From: Clostridium bornimense
Lineage (GTDB): Bacteria > Bacillota > Clostridia > Clostridiales > Clostridiaceae
NCBI RefSeq assembly: GCF_018917145.1
Contig: NZ_JAHLOD010000036.1
Location: 1 to 32,936, forward strand
Reading direction: 5' to 3'
DNA: 32,936 nucleotides
In this document: positions 8,484 through 16,677 of the stretch, in pieces
Position numbering within the stretch: the stretch's first letter is position 1
Layout: the number at the start of each line of letters is the position of its first letter
Program-made: the position numbers and the translations under genes
Notes under the pieces: generated by a model
Seen by the model: only the letters and a program-made list of their open reading frames with translations
Told to the model about the DNA's origin: nothing
The model's database searches: none

Positions 8484-9568
8484 GTTCAATAATAGGTACT
8501 AAAGTAAAAATATCCGTATTTGGAGAATCTCATGGTGAGGCTATAGGTGTTGTTATTGATGGGTTACCAGCTGGGTATGATATAGATTTTGATAAAGTTT
8601 ATGAAGATATGAAAAGAAGAGCACCGGGGCAAGATAAATTTTCTACGCCAAGGGCGGAAAAGGATATGCCACGAGTTTTAAGCGGTATTTTTAATGGAAA
8701 AACTACAGGGGCACCACTAGCTGCTATTATTGAAAATAGTAATACAAAATCTAAAGATTATTCCGAGCTAAAGATTAAAATGAGACCTAGCCATTCAGAT
8801 TATCCTGCAATGATAAAATATGATGGATATAATGATTATAGAGGTGGAGGACACTTTTCAGGAAGACTTACAGCTATGTTTGTATTTGCAGGAGCTGTTT
8901 GTAAGGAGATTCTTAAGCAAAGAGATATATATGTAGGTAGTCATATTAAGTCTATAAGGAATGTAAAAGATGATAGTTTTGATAAAACTAATATAACAAA
9001 AGAACTCTTAGACAACCTTAGGGAGAATAGATTTCCAACATTAAATAAAGATGTAGTAGATGAAATGCAAAAAGAAATATTAGATGCTAAAAATGATTTA
9101 GATTCTGTTGGTGGTGTAATAGAAGCAGCAATTATAAATCTACCTGCAGGAATAGGTGATCCTATGTTTAATTCTGTTGAAAGCGTATTATCTCATATGT
9201 TATTCTCAATCCCAGCAGTAAAAGGGGTAGAATTTGGTGAAGGATTTAATATAGCTACACTTAGGGGTAGTGAGGCTAATGACAGTTATTATATAGAAGA
9301 TGGAAAGATAAAAACTTATACTAATAATAATGGAGGAATACTTGGAGGAATAACAAATGGAATGCCTGTAGTATTTTCATTAGCGATAAAACCAACACCA
9401 TCGATATCAAAACCACAAAAAACTGTTAATGTTGAAACTATGGAAAATGATATATTAGAGATTCATGGTAGACATGATCCATGTATAGTGCAAAGGGCGG
9501 TACCAGTAGTTGAATGTGCTGCAGCTGTAGCAATATTAGATATATTACTTCAAGAAAAACAACAATAA
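8480..9568 (+). CDS. aroC: Chorismate synthase
   Basis: Forms chorismate from EPSP with reduced FMN as cofactor. It has 362 aa and carries the three family signatures: the N-terminal FGESHGEAIG, the central HSDYPAMIKY...RGGGHFSGR region and the C-terminal RHDPCIVQRAVPV. The start is GTG at 8480, four bases inside aroA, with AGGAGG at 8465-8470. It feeds prephenate formation by the chorismate mutase domain of the next gene. Confidence 0.96.
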   Translation: MSSIIGTKVKISVFGESHGEAIGVVIDGLPAGYDIDFDKVYEDMKRRAPGQDKFSTPRAEKDMPRVLSGIFNGKTTGAPLAAIIENSNTKSKDYSELKIKMRPSHSDYPAMIKYDGYNDYRGGGHFSGRLTAMFVFAGAVCKEILKQRDIYVGSHIKSIRNVKDDSFDKTNITKELLDNLRENRFPTLNKDVVDEMQKEILDAKNDLDSVGGVIEAAIINLPAGIGDPMFNSVESVLSHMLFSIPAVKGVEFGEGFNIATLRGSEANDSYYIEDGKIKTYTNNNGGILGGITNGMPVVFSLAIKPTPSISKPQKTVNVETMENDILEIHGRHDPCIVQRAVPVVECAAAVAILDILLQEKQQ

Positions 9569-9583
9569 TTGGGGAGTGGTTTT

Positions 9584-10735
9584 ATGAAGGAATTGCAAGA
9601 ATTAAGAAATAAGATAGATGATATAGATAGTAAGCTTATAGAAATTTTTGAAGAGAGAATGAAAGTAGTATCTGAGGTAGCCAGAGTTAAAAGAGAAAAT
9701 GGTATAGGTACTCTGAATGAAAAAAGAGAAGAGGCAGTAATAGAAAGAGGTCGTTCTTTAGTAAAAGATAAAACTTATGAGGAAAGTACTATAAGTATGC
9801 TTAAATCTATTATGGCTATTAGTCGTTCTCATCAAAATAGTAGTAATTGCAGAGATAAAATTGAGGCTATTGATAAGATTATGGATTCAGTAGTAGATAA
9901 GAAAGATAAACCAAGAGTTGTTTATCAAGGGGTTGAGGGAGCTTTTTCATTTGAGGCGTTAAAACAGTTTTCTAATGATTGTAGTTATACTAATGTAGAT
10001 AACTTTAGAGATGTATTTGAAGCTTTAGAAAATGGTGAATGTGATTATGGTATATTACCAATAGAAAATTCTTCTACAGGGGCTATAAATGATGTTTATG
10101 ATCTTATGAGAGAATATAACACATATATTGTAGGAGAAGAGTTAGTGAGAATAGAACAATGTCTATTTGGAGTACAAGGAGCAGAAATAGACGATATAAG
10201 AGAGATATATTCTCATCCACAAGGATTTTCACAATCATCAAACTTTTTGTCTCAATACGGCAATATAAGATTAATGCCATATAATAATACAGCTATGGCA
10301 GCAAAAATGGTTAGTGAAGAAAAGAATATTAGTAAAGCTGCAATATGTAGTAAAACTGCTGGAGAAATCTATGGTCTTAAATGTATTAAAGAAGGTATAA
10401 ATAATTTAACTAATAATTATACTAGATTCATCATAGTAGGAAAGAACTTAGAGTGTGATGATCAATGTAATAAGGTATCAGTTATTCTTACATTGCCACA
10501 TGTTAGTGGAAGCTTATATGAAATACTAGCGCATTTTGCAAATAACGGATTAAATATGCTTAAAATAGAATCAAGACCTACTGGGGATAAGGCTTTTGAG
10601 TATTTCTTTTATATAGACTTTACAGGAAACATAAATGATGATATTACAAGAAAAGTTATAGAAGATTTAGTTTGTGAAAGTATAGATTTTAGGTTGATTG
10701 GTTGTTATAAACAAAGTTGTGACATGATAAAATAG
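9584..10735 (+). CDS. pheA: Bifunctional chorismate mutase / prephenate dehydratase (P-protein)
   Basis: Turns chorismate into prephenate and then phenylpyruvate, the precursor of phenylalanine. The order is an AroQ-type helical chorismate mutase (residues 1 to about 85; ELRNKIDDIDSKL), a prephenate dehydratase domain (about 105-285; GVEGAFSFEAL, PIENSSTGAI and the catalytic-site NYTRFIIVG), and an ACT domain carrying KIESRP, which is linked to Phe feedback. The start is the ATG at 9584 behind GGGGAGTGG, giving 383 aa; a TTG at 9569 has no such support. This is the only chorismate mutase visible in the operon, so it also has to supply tyrA. Confidence 0.95.
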   Translation: MKELQELRNKIDDIDSKLIEIFEERMKVVSEVARVKRENGIGTLNEKREEAVIERGRSLVKDKTYEESTISMLKSIMAISRSHQNSSNCRDKIEAIDKIMDSVVDKKDKPRVVYQGVEGAFSFEALKQFSNDCSYTNVDNFRDVFEALENGECDYGILPIENSSTGAINDVYDLMREYNTYIVGEELVRIEQCLFGVQGAEIDDIREIYSHPQGFSQSSNFLSQYGNIRLMPYNNTAMAAKMVSEEKNISKAAICSKTAGEIYGLKCIKEGINNLTNNYTRFIIVGKNLECDDQCNKVSVILTLPHVSGSLYEILAHFANNGLNMLKIESRPTGDKAFEYFFYIDFTGNINDDITRKVIEDLVCESIDFRLIGCYKQSCDMIK

Positions 10736-10747
10736 GGGGCTTTTTTT

Positions 10748-11254
10748 GTGAATAATATAATACTAATAGGAATGCCGGGATGTGGAAAAACTTCTTTAGG
10801 GAAGAAAGCTTCTGAAGAATTAGGATTAGAATTTCTTGATTTAGATGACTATGTGGTAGAAAGAAACGGTATGACAATAGAAGAGATGTTTAGTAAAGGT
10901 GAAAATTTCTTTAGAGATAAAGAATCATCTGTGGTAAGGGAAATGACAGGATACAAAAATACTATTATATCCACAGGTGGAGGGGTAATAAAGAGAGAAG
11001 AAAACATGGATGTGTTGAAAAGTTGTGGATATGTTGTGTTTATCCACAGATTACCGGAAAAAATCATAGAAAATGTGGATACTGATACAAGACCGTTACT
11101 TAAAGATGGTAAGGAAAGAATATATGATCTTTATAGGGAAAGAAAAGATTTATATACTTTATATGCTGATAAGATACTATATAACAATGATAGTGAAGAG
11201 GAAGCAGTAAAGAAGCTTAAAGAAATAATTAATGAATATGGGGTGATAAAATGA
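10748..11254 (+). CDS. aroK: Shikimate kinase
   Basis: Phosphorylates shikimate at O3. It has 168 aa with a Walker A loop GMPGCGKTS (residues 8-16), the substrate aspartate D34 in LDLDDYV, and the STGGGV loop. The start codon is GTG behind a GGGGG site about 8 bp upstream. The stop overlaps the aroQ start as ATGA. Confidence 0.95.
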   Translation: MNNIILIGMPGCGKTSLGKKASEELGLEFLDLDDYVVERNGMTIEEMFSKGENFFRDKESSVVREMTGYKNTIISTGGGVIKREENMDVLKSCGYVVFIHRLPEKIIENVDTDTRPLLKDGKERIYDLYRERKDLYTLYADKILYNNDSEEEAVKKLKEIINEYGVIK

Positions 11255-11694
11255 AAATACTAGTTATTAATGGACCGAACTTAAATCTTTTGGGAGTTAG
11301 AGAAAAAGGAATATATGGCTCACAAAATTATTATGATTTAGTTAAGGAAGTTAAGGCAAAAGGAAAAGCTTTAGGGGCTGAAGTAGAAGTTTTTCAAAGT
11401 AATTCAGAAGGTGAATTGATCGATAAAATTCATAGCGCTTATGGACAATTTGATGGTATGGTAATAAATCCAGGGGCATATACACATTATTCCTATGCAA
11501 TTTACGATGCTATTTTATCAGTTAGCATACCTACTATTGAAGTTCATATAAGTAATATTCATAAAAGAGAAGAGTTTAGAAGAAAGTCTGTTATAGCACC
11601 AGGTTGTGTTGGACAAGTGTGTGGCTTAGGATTTAAAGGATATGGATATGCAATGGAGTACTTAGTAAGTACTATAAATAGTGAAGAAGTATAG
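11251..11694 (+). CDS. aroQ: 3-dehydroquinate dehydratase, type II
   Basis: Dehydrates 3-dehydroquinate to 3-dehydroshikimate. It has 147 aa, the normal size for the dodecameric type II enzyme, with the opening GPNLNLLGVRE, the catalytic tyrosine Y22, NPGAYTHYS and the histidine segment VHISNIHKREEFR. It is the last gene of the operon and overlaps aroK by four bases. A terminator follows. Shikimate dehydrogenase, the next step, is not encoded here. Confidence 0.95.
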   Translation: MKILVINGPNLNLLGVREKGIYGSQNYYDLVKEVKAKGKALGAEVEVFQSNSEGELIDKIHSAYGQFDGMVINPGAYTHYSYAIYDAILSVSIPTIEVHISNIHKREEFRRKSVIAPGCVGQVCGLGFKGYGYAMEYLVSTINSEEV

Positions 11695-11727
11695 AGATAT
11701 TATGGCGTAAGAATATAGAGTTATAAG

Positions 11728-11768
11728 TATAGTAGTTTTCTTAATAGCAGAAGGCTACTATATTTTTT
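11728..11768 (+). terminator. Aromatic operon terminator
   Basis: An 8-bp stem (11728-11735 with 11755-11762) is extended by an inner helix, 11736-11741 with 11749-11754 (two U-G pairs). A T-run follows. It marks the end of the transcript, 34 bases after the aroQ stop. I see no gene between here and 11896. Confidence 0.8.
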
Positions 11769-11896
11769 GAATGGAGCAAAAAGGGAATATAGGAATAAAA
11801 ATGGTTATGTTCATAGAAAGTGAAATTTTCTATTTATATAAAAAAGCATGATTATGTAAACAAAAAGATTATTTTTGGGGGAGAGGATATTAAATT

Positions 11897-12257
11897 CCTG
11901 ATAATATGAATAGTTATGAAGATTATATAAATAATATAATTAATCAATTGAAAAAGGAGTTAATCGGTACTTTTTCAATTAGAGATATTGATAGTACGGA
12001 TAGCCTTAAAAGAATCTTTGAAAAGTCTCAGAAAAAGTTTATATTCATTTTTGATGAATGGGATTATATATTTAATAATAACTTATTTGAGAAATCTTCT
12101 AAAGGATGAACCATATGTTGCATTATCATATATGACAGGAGTGCTTCTGATAAAAAAGTATTCTAGTGGTAGTGATTTAAATATGTTTGATGAATATACA
12201 TTTTTGAAGGATAGAATATTTGGCGAATATTTTGGATTTACAGAAGAAGAAGTTTAA
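11897..12257 (+). pseudogene. Remnant of an AAA-ATPase-like protein gene
   Basis: Two reading frames together read like the central part of the 'AAA-ATPase-like' family common in clostridia (PF09820 type). The first, 11906-12109, includes KKFIFIFDEWDYIF, a Walker-B-like strand. The second overlaps it in another frame and reads NLLKDEPYVALSYMTG, then YSSGSDLNMFDEYT and FGEYFGFTEEEV. The frame change falls near 12080-12100, where a short deletion would explain the jump. Family-like text seems to begin just before the first ATG (I-P-D-N), so the 5' end is lost too, including the nucleotide-binding N-terminus. No function should remain. Family assignment is from memory. Confidence 0.7.
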
Positions 12258-12270
12258 CAAAGATATAGGT

Positions 12271-12308
12271 AAGGAACTATCACAAGAAAATGTGATGGTT
12301 CCTTTTTA
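12271..12308 (+). terminator. Intrinsic terminator after the AAA-ATPase remnant
   Basis: A 14-bp stem with one U-G pair (12271-12284 with 12291-12304), loop AGAAAA, then T-rich sequence. It insulates the two-component operon from upstream transcription. It probably belonged to the gene now decayed. Confidence 0.85.
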
Positions 12309-12468
12309 TGTTTTAAGGTAGACAAAAGAGATACTTTAATGCTATATTATGGAATACAAATACAATAATTGTAATATAAAATTGATTATTTAAGAATTCG
12401 TAAGGTTTATTTACTTATTATGAAAGATTAATTTTTTATAATTAATAAAGCAAGGGGGAGGGGGTATT

Positions 12469-13152
12469 ATGAATAATAGAATTCTTGTTGTTGATGATGA
12501 AAAGGAAATAAGAGACTTAATAGAGATTTATTTAAAAAATGATGGCTATGAAGTAATAAAGGCTAGTTGTGGTGCAGAAGCTTTAGAGATAGTAAGTAAA
12601 GAAGATATAGATTTACTAGTATTAGATATAATGATGCCAGGAATAGATGGAATGGAACTTTGTAGATTGATTCGTAAAAATTCTAATATTCCAATACTAA
12701 TGCTTAGTGCGAAATCAGAAAATATGGATAAGATTCAGGGAATACTGACTGGTGCAGATGATTATATGGTGAAGCCATTTGATCCGTTAGAACTTACAGT
12801 AAGAATTAAAAGTCTTTTAAGAAGAGCATATTATTTTAATTTGGATATTGATAGAGATAATAATCTGATAACTATTGAAAATTTAGTAATAGATAAGAAA
12901 AAGCATAAAGTTACTATTGAAGGAGAGGAAGTATTATTAACAGCTAGAGAGTTTGACATATTATATTTATTAGCAAGCAATAGGGGACAAGTTTTTAGTT
13001 CAGAAGAGATATTTGAAAAGGTGTGGAAGGAAAAATATTATCAATCTAATAATACTATTATGGTTCATATGAGTAGGTTAAGAGAGAAGATTAAAAAAGG
13101 TAATAATGTAATTCATACCGTGTGGGGGGTAGGGTATAAGATTGAAAAATAA
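12469..13152 (+). CDS. OmpR/PhoB-family response regulator (VanR-like)
   Basis: A 227-aa DNA-binding response regulator. The receiver domain (about 1-115) has the acidic pocket VVDDE, phospho-acceptor D53 in VLDIMMPG and K102 in VKPFDPLEL. The C-terminal winged helix (about 130-227) includes LTAREFDILYLLASNRG and ends in VWGVGYKI. The ribosome binding site is very strong (GGGGGAGGGGG). The partner kinase follows with an 11-bp overlap. Similarity is to the VanR group, but no glycopeptide-resistance genes are present, so the regulon is unknown; the decayed lipoprotein downstream may have been one target. Confidence 0.92.
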   Translation: MNNRILVVDDEKEIRDLIEIYLKNDGYEVIKASCGAEALEIVSKEDIDLLVLDIMMPGIDGMELCRLIRKNSNIPILMLSAKSENMDKIQGILTGADDYMVKPFDPLELTVRIKSLLRRAYYFNLDIDRDNNLITIENLVIDKKKHKVTIEGEEVLLTAREFDILYLLASNRGQVFSSEEIFEKVWKEKYYQSNNTIMVHMSRLREKIKKGNNVIHTVWGVGYKIEK

Positions 13153-14266
13153 GAGAGCTATAAAATATAGTTTAATACCAATAGGTTATTTGGTTATTAG
13201 TATGATGATTACTAAGTTTGGTAACTTTATTTTATTAAAAATAAGAAAACATATTATAATGGATCATATGTATGGTTGGCAGAGGACATTATTAGTAAAT
13301 CCTATTGATAATTTAAGAGAAAGTTTTTCAGATGTTGTTTGGATGGGGATTAATTTAAATCAGTGGGTTATTATAGGAATAATTATATTAATATATGTAT
13401 TTATTACTCGTAAAAAGTTTAGAAGATTAGCTAATGTTTTTGAAGCAACAGAAAAAATGAAAAATGGAGAGTTAGATAAACCTTTAGAGATAAAAGGAGA
13501 GGATGATATTGCTAAGTTAGCCGGTAATATAAATGGAATAGTTGAGAAGCTTAAGGAAATAACTTTAGAAGAGAAAAAAGCTCAAAAAACAAAAAATGAT
13601 TTAATAACAAATGTTTCTCATGATCTTAGGACACCACTAACATCTATAATAGGATATCTAAATCTTATAGAAACAGATGAGTATAGAGATGAAGTGCAAC
13701 TTAGACATTACACTTGTATAGCATATGAAAAAGCAAAAAGATTGAATGTACTTATTAATGATTTATTTGAACTTACAAAAATGCAAAATGGAGTTGTTGT
13801 ACTTAGAACGTCAAAAGTAAATTTAGTAGAGTTATTAGGTCAGATAGTTTCAGAGTTTCAATATCAGATTAAATGTAATGAAATGGAGAGTAGAGTAAGA
13901 TTTTCAGATGACAAGTTAGTCGTTAATGGAGATAGCGATAAATTGGTTCGAGCTTTTGAAAATTTAATTACTAATTCTATAAAGTATGGTAAAGAGGGAT
14001 ATTATATTGATATTGTTACAAAAAAGATTGGTAACTTTGCATTAGTACAAGTGATTAATTATGGGGAAGAGATACTGGAGGAAGATATAAAATATATATT
14101 TGATAGATTTTATAGAGTTGATAAGTCAAGAAATAGTGAAGAGGGGGGTTCAGGGTTAGGACTTTCTATAACAAAAAATATTATAGAATTACATAAAGGA
14201 ACAATATCAGCTTTAAGTGATTCAGAGAAAACAGTTTTTGAAATTAAGTTGCCGATTATTGTTTAG
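13142..14266 (+). CDS. Sensor histidine kinase (VanS-like)
   Basis: A 374-aa membrane kinase. It starts at TTG 13142, inside the end of the regulator gene, behind a G-rich site. TM1 lies at about residues 10-32 and TM2 at about 75-90, with a short extracytoplasmic loop. A HAMP-like linker (about 90-140) follows, then the dimerisation helix with H160 in NVSHDLRTPLTS. The ATPase domain has NLITNSIKYG (N box), YIFDRFYRVD and GGSGLGLSI. It should autophosphorylate H160 and pass phosphate to D53 of the regulator. The signal sensed cannot be read from the sequence. Confidence 0.92.
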   Translation: MKNKRAIKYSLIPIGYLVISMMITKFGNFILLKIRKHIIMDHMYGWQRTLLVNPIDNLRESFSDVVWMGINLNQWVIIGIIILIYVFITRKKFRRLANVFEATEKMKNGELDKPLEIKGEDDIAKLAGNINGIVEKLKEITLEEKKAQKTKNDLITNVSHDLRTPLTSIIGYLNLIETDEYRDEVQLRHYTCIAYEKAKRLNVLINDLFELTKMQNGVVVLRTSKVNLVELLGQIVSEFQYQIKCNEMESRVRFSDDKLVVNGDSDKLVRAFENLITNSIKYGKEGYYIDIVTKKIGNFALVQVINYGEEILEEDIKYIFDRFYRVDKSRNSEEGGSGLGLSITKNIIELHKGTISALSDSEKTVFEIKLPIIV

Positions 14267-14298
14267 TTATTATGGTTTTGGGTATAGGGGGAAGTTTT

Positions 14299-15097
14299 AT
14301 GAGGAAAAAGGTTTGTTTGTGTTTAATTTTCATTATTTTTATAAGCAATTTTATGGGGTGTAAAAGTAAGAAAGAAAATAAGGAAAATGAGTTAGAGTAT
14401 AAGAACAATTATATAGAGACAGAAATATCTTTACCTGAAGATATGAAGTGTATTAAAAATATAGCAATATCAGAGGATGGGACATTACGAGTAGCGTGTA
14501 CCAATACCGATGAAACAAGTGGTGGTGTTTGGGAGAGCAGTGATGATGGAGGTTCGTGGAATAAAGTATTAGATTTTAATGGAATATTAGAAATTAAAGA
14601 TGATTGAGTGGAGACTATTTTCCCTTTGAAATAGCTATAAAAAATGATAAAGAGATTTATGTATACTTTAATGGTGAAGAAGATAAGTTGGTAAAGTATA
14701 CATATAGCACCGAAGAGGTAAAGATAGATAAGACTTTAACAATATATACTTTGGAAGATAATGATGAATTAAAGAAGATGATAAATACTTATCAGAGAAA
14801 AAATCCAAATATAAAGTTAAGTTATAAGGTAGGGATAAAAGAAGATAGTGACATCACAACATCAGACGCAATAAAGAAGTTAAATACGGAAATAGAAACA
14901 GGAAAAGGACCAGATCTCATAATGATTATAAAGAGTTATTAAGTAATATTAATAAGCTAACTAATGCAACAAATACAGATAATGAACTAAAAACCATTAT
15001 TTTAGAAGAGGTAGAAAAAATGGTAAAGGGATATGAAACAAAAGAAAAAGCAGTTGAAAATGTGATGAAGAAGATTAATTTATATATGGAAGAATAA
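14299..15097 (+). pseudogene. Broken extracellular solute-binding lipoprotein
   Basis: Three frames carry parts of one protein. Part 1 (ATG 14299 to TGA at 14607) has a lipoprotein signal ending SNFMGCKS and an Asp-box-like motif SSDDGGSW. Part 2 (14604-14942), in another frame, ends in a segment (LTIYTLEDNDELKKMI...GKGPDLIMI) typical of the N-lobe of sugar-type solute-binding proteins. Part 3 (from about 14921 to TAA at 15097), in the third frame, looks like the C-terminal end of the same class (NDYKELLSNINKLTNAT...). The central several hundred residues are missing, with the junction near 14915-14925. So there is at least one frameshift plus one large internal deletion. It directly follows the sensor kinase and may once have been co-transcribed with it. 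Confidence 0.72.
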
Positions 15098-15122
15098 GAG
15101 TATATTTACGGAGGAACAATAT

Positions 15123-15383
15123 ATGAAAATTAGGAAGAGGGTAGTGGCTGGGTTAGTAATAGTTATAGCTTTAGTAAGTTATTTTATTGTAAAGGACAAG
15201 TTTTTATATAATGAAAACACAAAATTATATAGAGGTATAGAAGAAAATAATATTAAACTTATTGATGAAGCTTTATCAGAATGATGTGACATTAATAATA
15301 TTGATTATATAAAAGTTGGAGATTCATATAGCCTATTTGTGGTGAGTGTTAAATATCAGATGAAGGTTCAATGTGAGGAATAA
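15123..15383 (+). pseudogene. Small membrane-anchored protein gene interrupted by an in-frame TGA
   Basis: From the ATG at 15123 (GGAGG site a few bases upstream) the frame encodes 53 residues. These are a basic start MKIRKR, one hydrophobic segment (about residues 8-22), and a short helix-like stretch YRGIEENNIKLIDEAL that resembles part of an ankyrin-type repeat. It then stops at TGA 15282-15284. The same frame stays open for 32 more codons (CDINNIDYIKVGDSYSLFVV...) to a TAA at 15383, with similar composition. I read it as a nonsense-mutated gene, though a functional 53-aa peptide is possible. I do not recognise the family. Confidence 0.5.
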
Positions 15384-15484
15384 CTTTACCTAAGTGTATA
15401 TTATGTAAACCTAGTAATTATGAAATATATTTTTTATGTTTTGTAGTATATATTATATTGAAGTATTTATTGTAGGGGAATTAT

Positions 15485-15931
15485 ATGAAAAAGATCAATC
15501 CTGAAAAAGTGTTTACAGAGTTTCGTGATGGGGTGAATAAAATAGAGCCTATTGAAGGAAGAAAGTATACAGTTACTCATTCTGATAAAACAGGAGATTT
15601 ATTTGTAACTATTGGACTCAAATATGCAGAAGATAAAATAGATAAACTAAGAGATGAACTGCTTTTAACTTGGACATATAGTGATGAAAGGCTTAAATTA
15701 ATTGGACAGGTGTTGATTGATAATGAAGTAATAAAAAATAGTAGAATAAGAAATATAATCTTTAAAAAGGAGATGCCATTAGCATTGCAAGCTATTAGGT
15801 ATGCTGATAGAGAGTTATTTCAATTAAATAAAAGTTTAGATGATATACCTATTGAAATTCAATTTATATCACAAAGTGAAAAGTATAATAAGCTGATAGA
15901 ATTTGGTTCTATGAAAGAATATGAAGTATAG
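15485..15931 (+). CDS. Staygreen (SGR)-family protein
   Basis: A 148-aa soluble protein. The opening (NPEKVFTEFRDGV), the YTVTHSDKTGDLFVTIGLKYA segment and MPLALQAIRYADRELF match, from memory, the bacterial staygreen-domain proteins. These are relatives of plant SGR, the enzyme that removes magnesium from chlorophyll a. Clostridia make no chlorophyll, so the substrate here is unknown. The ATG at 15485 has a GGGG site about 8 bp upstream, and a strong terminator follows, so it seems to be transcribed alone. It looks intact in the middle of a decayed region. Confidence 0.82.
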   Translation: MKKINPEKVFTEFRDGVNKIEPIEGRKYTVTHSDKTGDLFVTIGLKYAEDKIDKLRDELLLTWTYSDERLKLIGQVLIDNEVIKNSRIRNIIFKKEMPLALQAIRYADRELFQLNKSLDDIPIEIQFISQSEKYNKLIEFGSMKEYEV

Positions 15932-15970
15932 AATTTTGCAATAGAATAAATGTGGTTTAGGTGTTTTGTA

Positions 15971-16011
15971 AAAATAGTTAGTAATTAAATTTTACTAACT
16001 ATTTTTTGTAT
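15971..16011 (+). terminator. Intrinsic terminator after the staygreen gene
   Basis: Perfect 14-bp stem (15971-15984 with 15992-16005), 7-nt loop, T-run. The A-run before it could also support termination of the minus-strand gene that converges here. Confidence 0.88.
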
Positions 16012-16020
16012 CAATATTGA

Positions 16021-16524
16021 CTAAAGATTATGATTTTTAGCAAGCTTTTTATAATAGTTTAAGTTTTCTTCATTATCTGAAAAGCAAGGAAAGGTCATGT
16101 TAAAGTTTCCTCATATAGTAAAAGGAATTTTTGAAAAATAAAAGGTTACAAAAAATATTTCACGTGTATTGAGCCTTACAAGAAAGGGTATAAGTGATTT
16201 ATTTGTTAGTTTATAATAAGGTTCGTTATGGTTCAAATTAATATGTTCAATAATTGTATTTGTATCATCAGTGTAGCACATCTTTAGAAGATTGTTTTTT
16301 TCAGATTCATCTAATTTGTTTAAGTATAAATCTACAAAACCCTCGTTGTCATTGAGCTGAAATACTTCTGTTAAAAATTCTATAATAGCATTTTCACCAT
16401 CGAGAACATTATTTCCGTTAATATTAAAATTTAGATAATTGGTAAGACCATCTAATATATTGCTAAATTGTAAAGGTACATTTTCATCAAATATTTTACT
16501 ACTTACTGGTATTAAGGTGTTCAT
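16021..16524 (-). pseudogene. Hypothetical protein gene with an in-frame TGA near its 3' end
   Basis: On the minus strand the ATG at 16524 follows GGAGG at the right spacing. The frame runs 137 residues to TGA at 16113-16111. Beyond that stop it continues in frame for 29 codons (GNFNMTFPCFSDNEENLNYY...) to a TAG at 16021, just short of the staygreen terminator. TGG to TGA is a single change, and a Trp would fit the local context, so this is probably a recently truncated 167-aa protein. The protein is acidic and Asn-rich, has no signal peptide, and belongs to no family I recognise. A longer in-frame start at 16587 has no ribosome binding site. It may still work as a 137-aa product. Confidence 0.6.
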
Positions 16525-16677
16525 TTTTTCCTCCAAGTAAAAAATTATTTTATTAAGCTGATTATAGCATAGAGAGAGAAGAAGCATATAATAAGAATTA
16601 TTAAAATTACAAATTATGTTATAATAAATTTAAAGTGAAGGATAAAAAGTAAATATTGATTTTGTGGGAGGAGAATA

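Noticed and set aside
15282-16113. UGA recoded as Trp or selenocysteine in this organism
   Set aside because: UGA serves as the stop in aroA and aroK, where it overlaps the next start. TGG is used freely for Trp, and neither affected gene has a redox motif or an obvious hairpin that would suggest selenocysteine.
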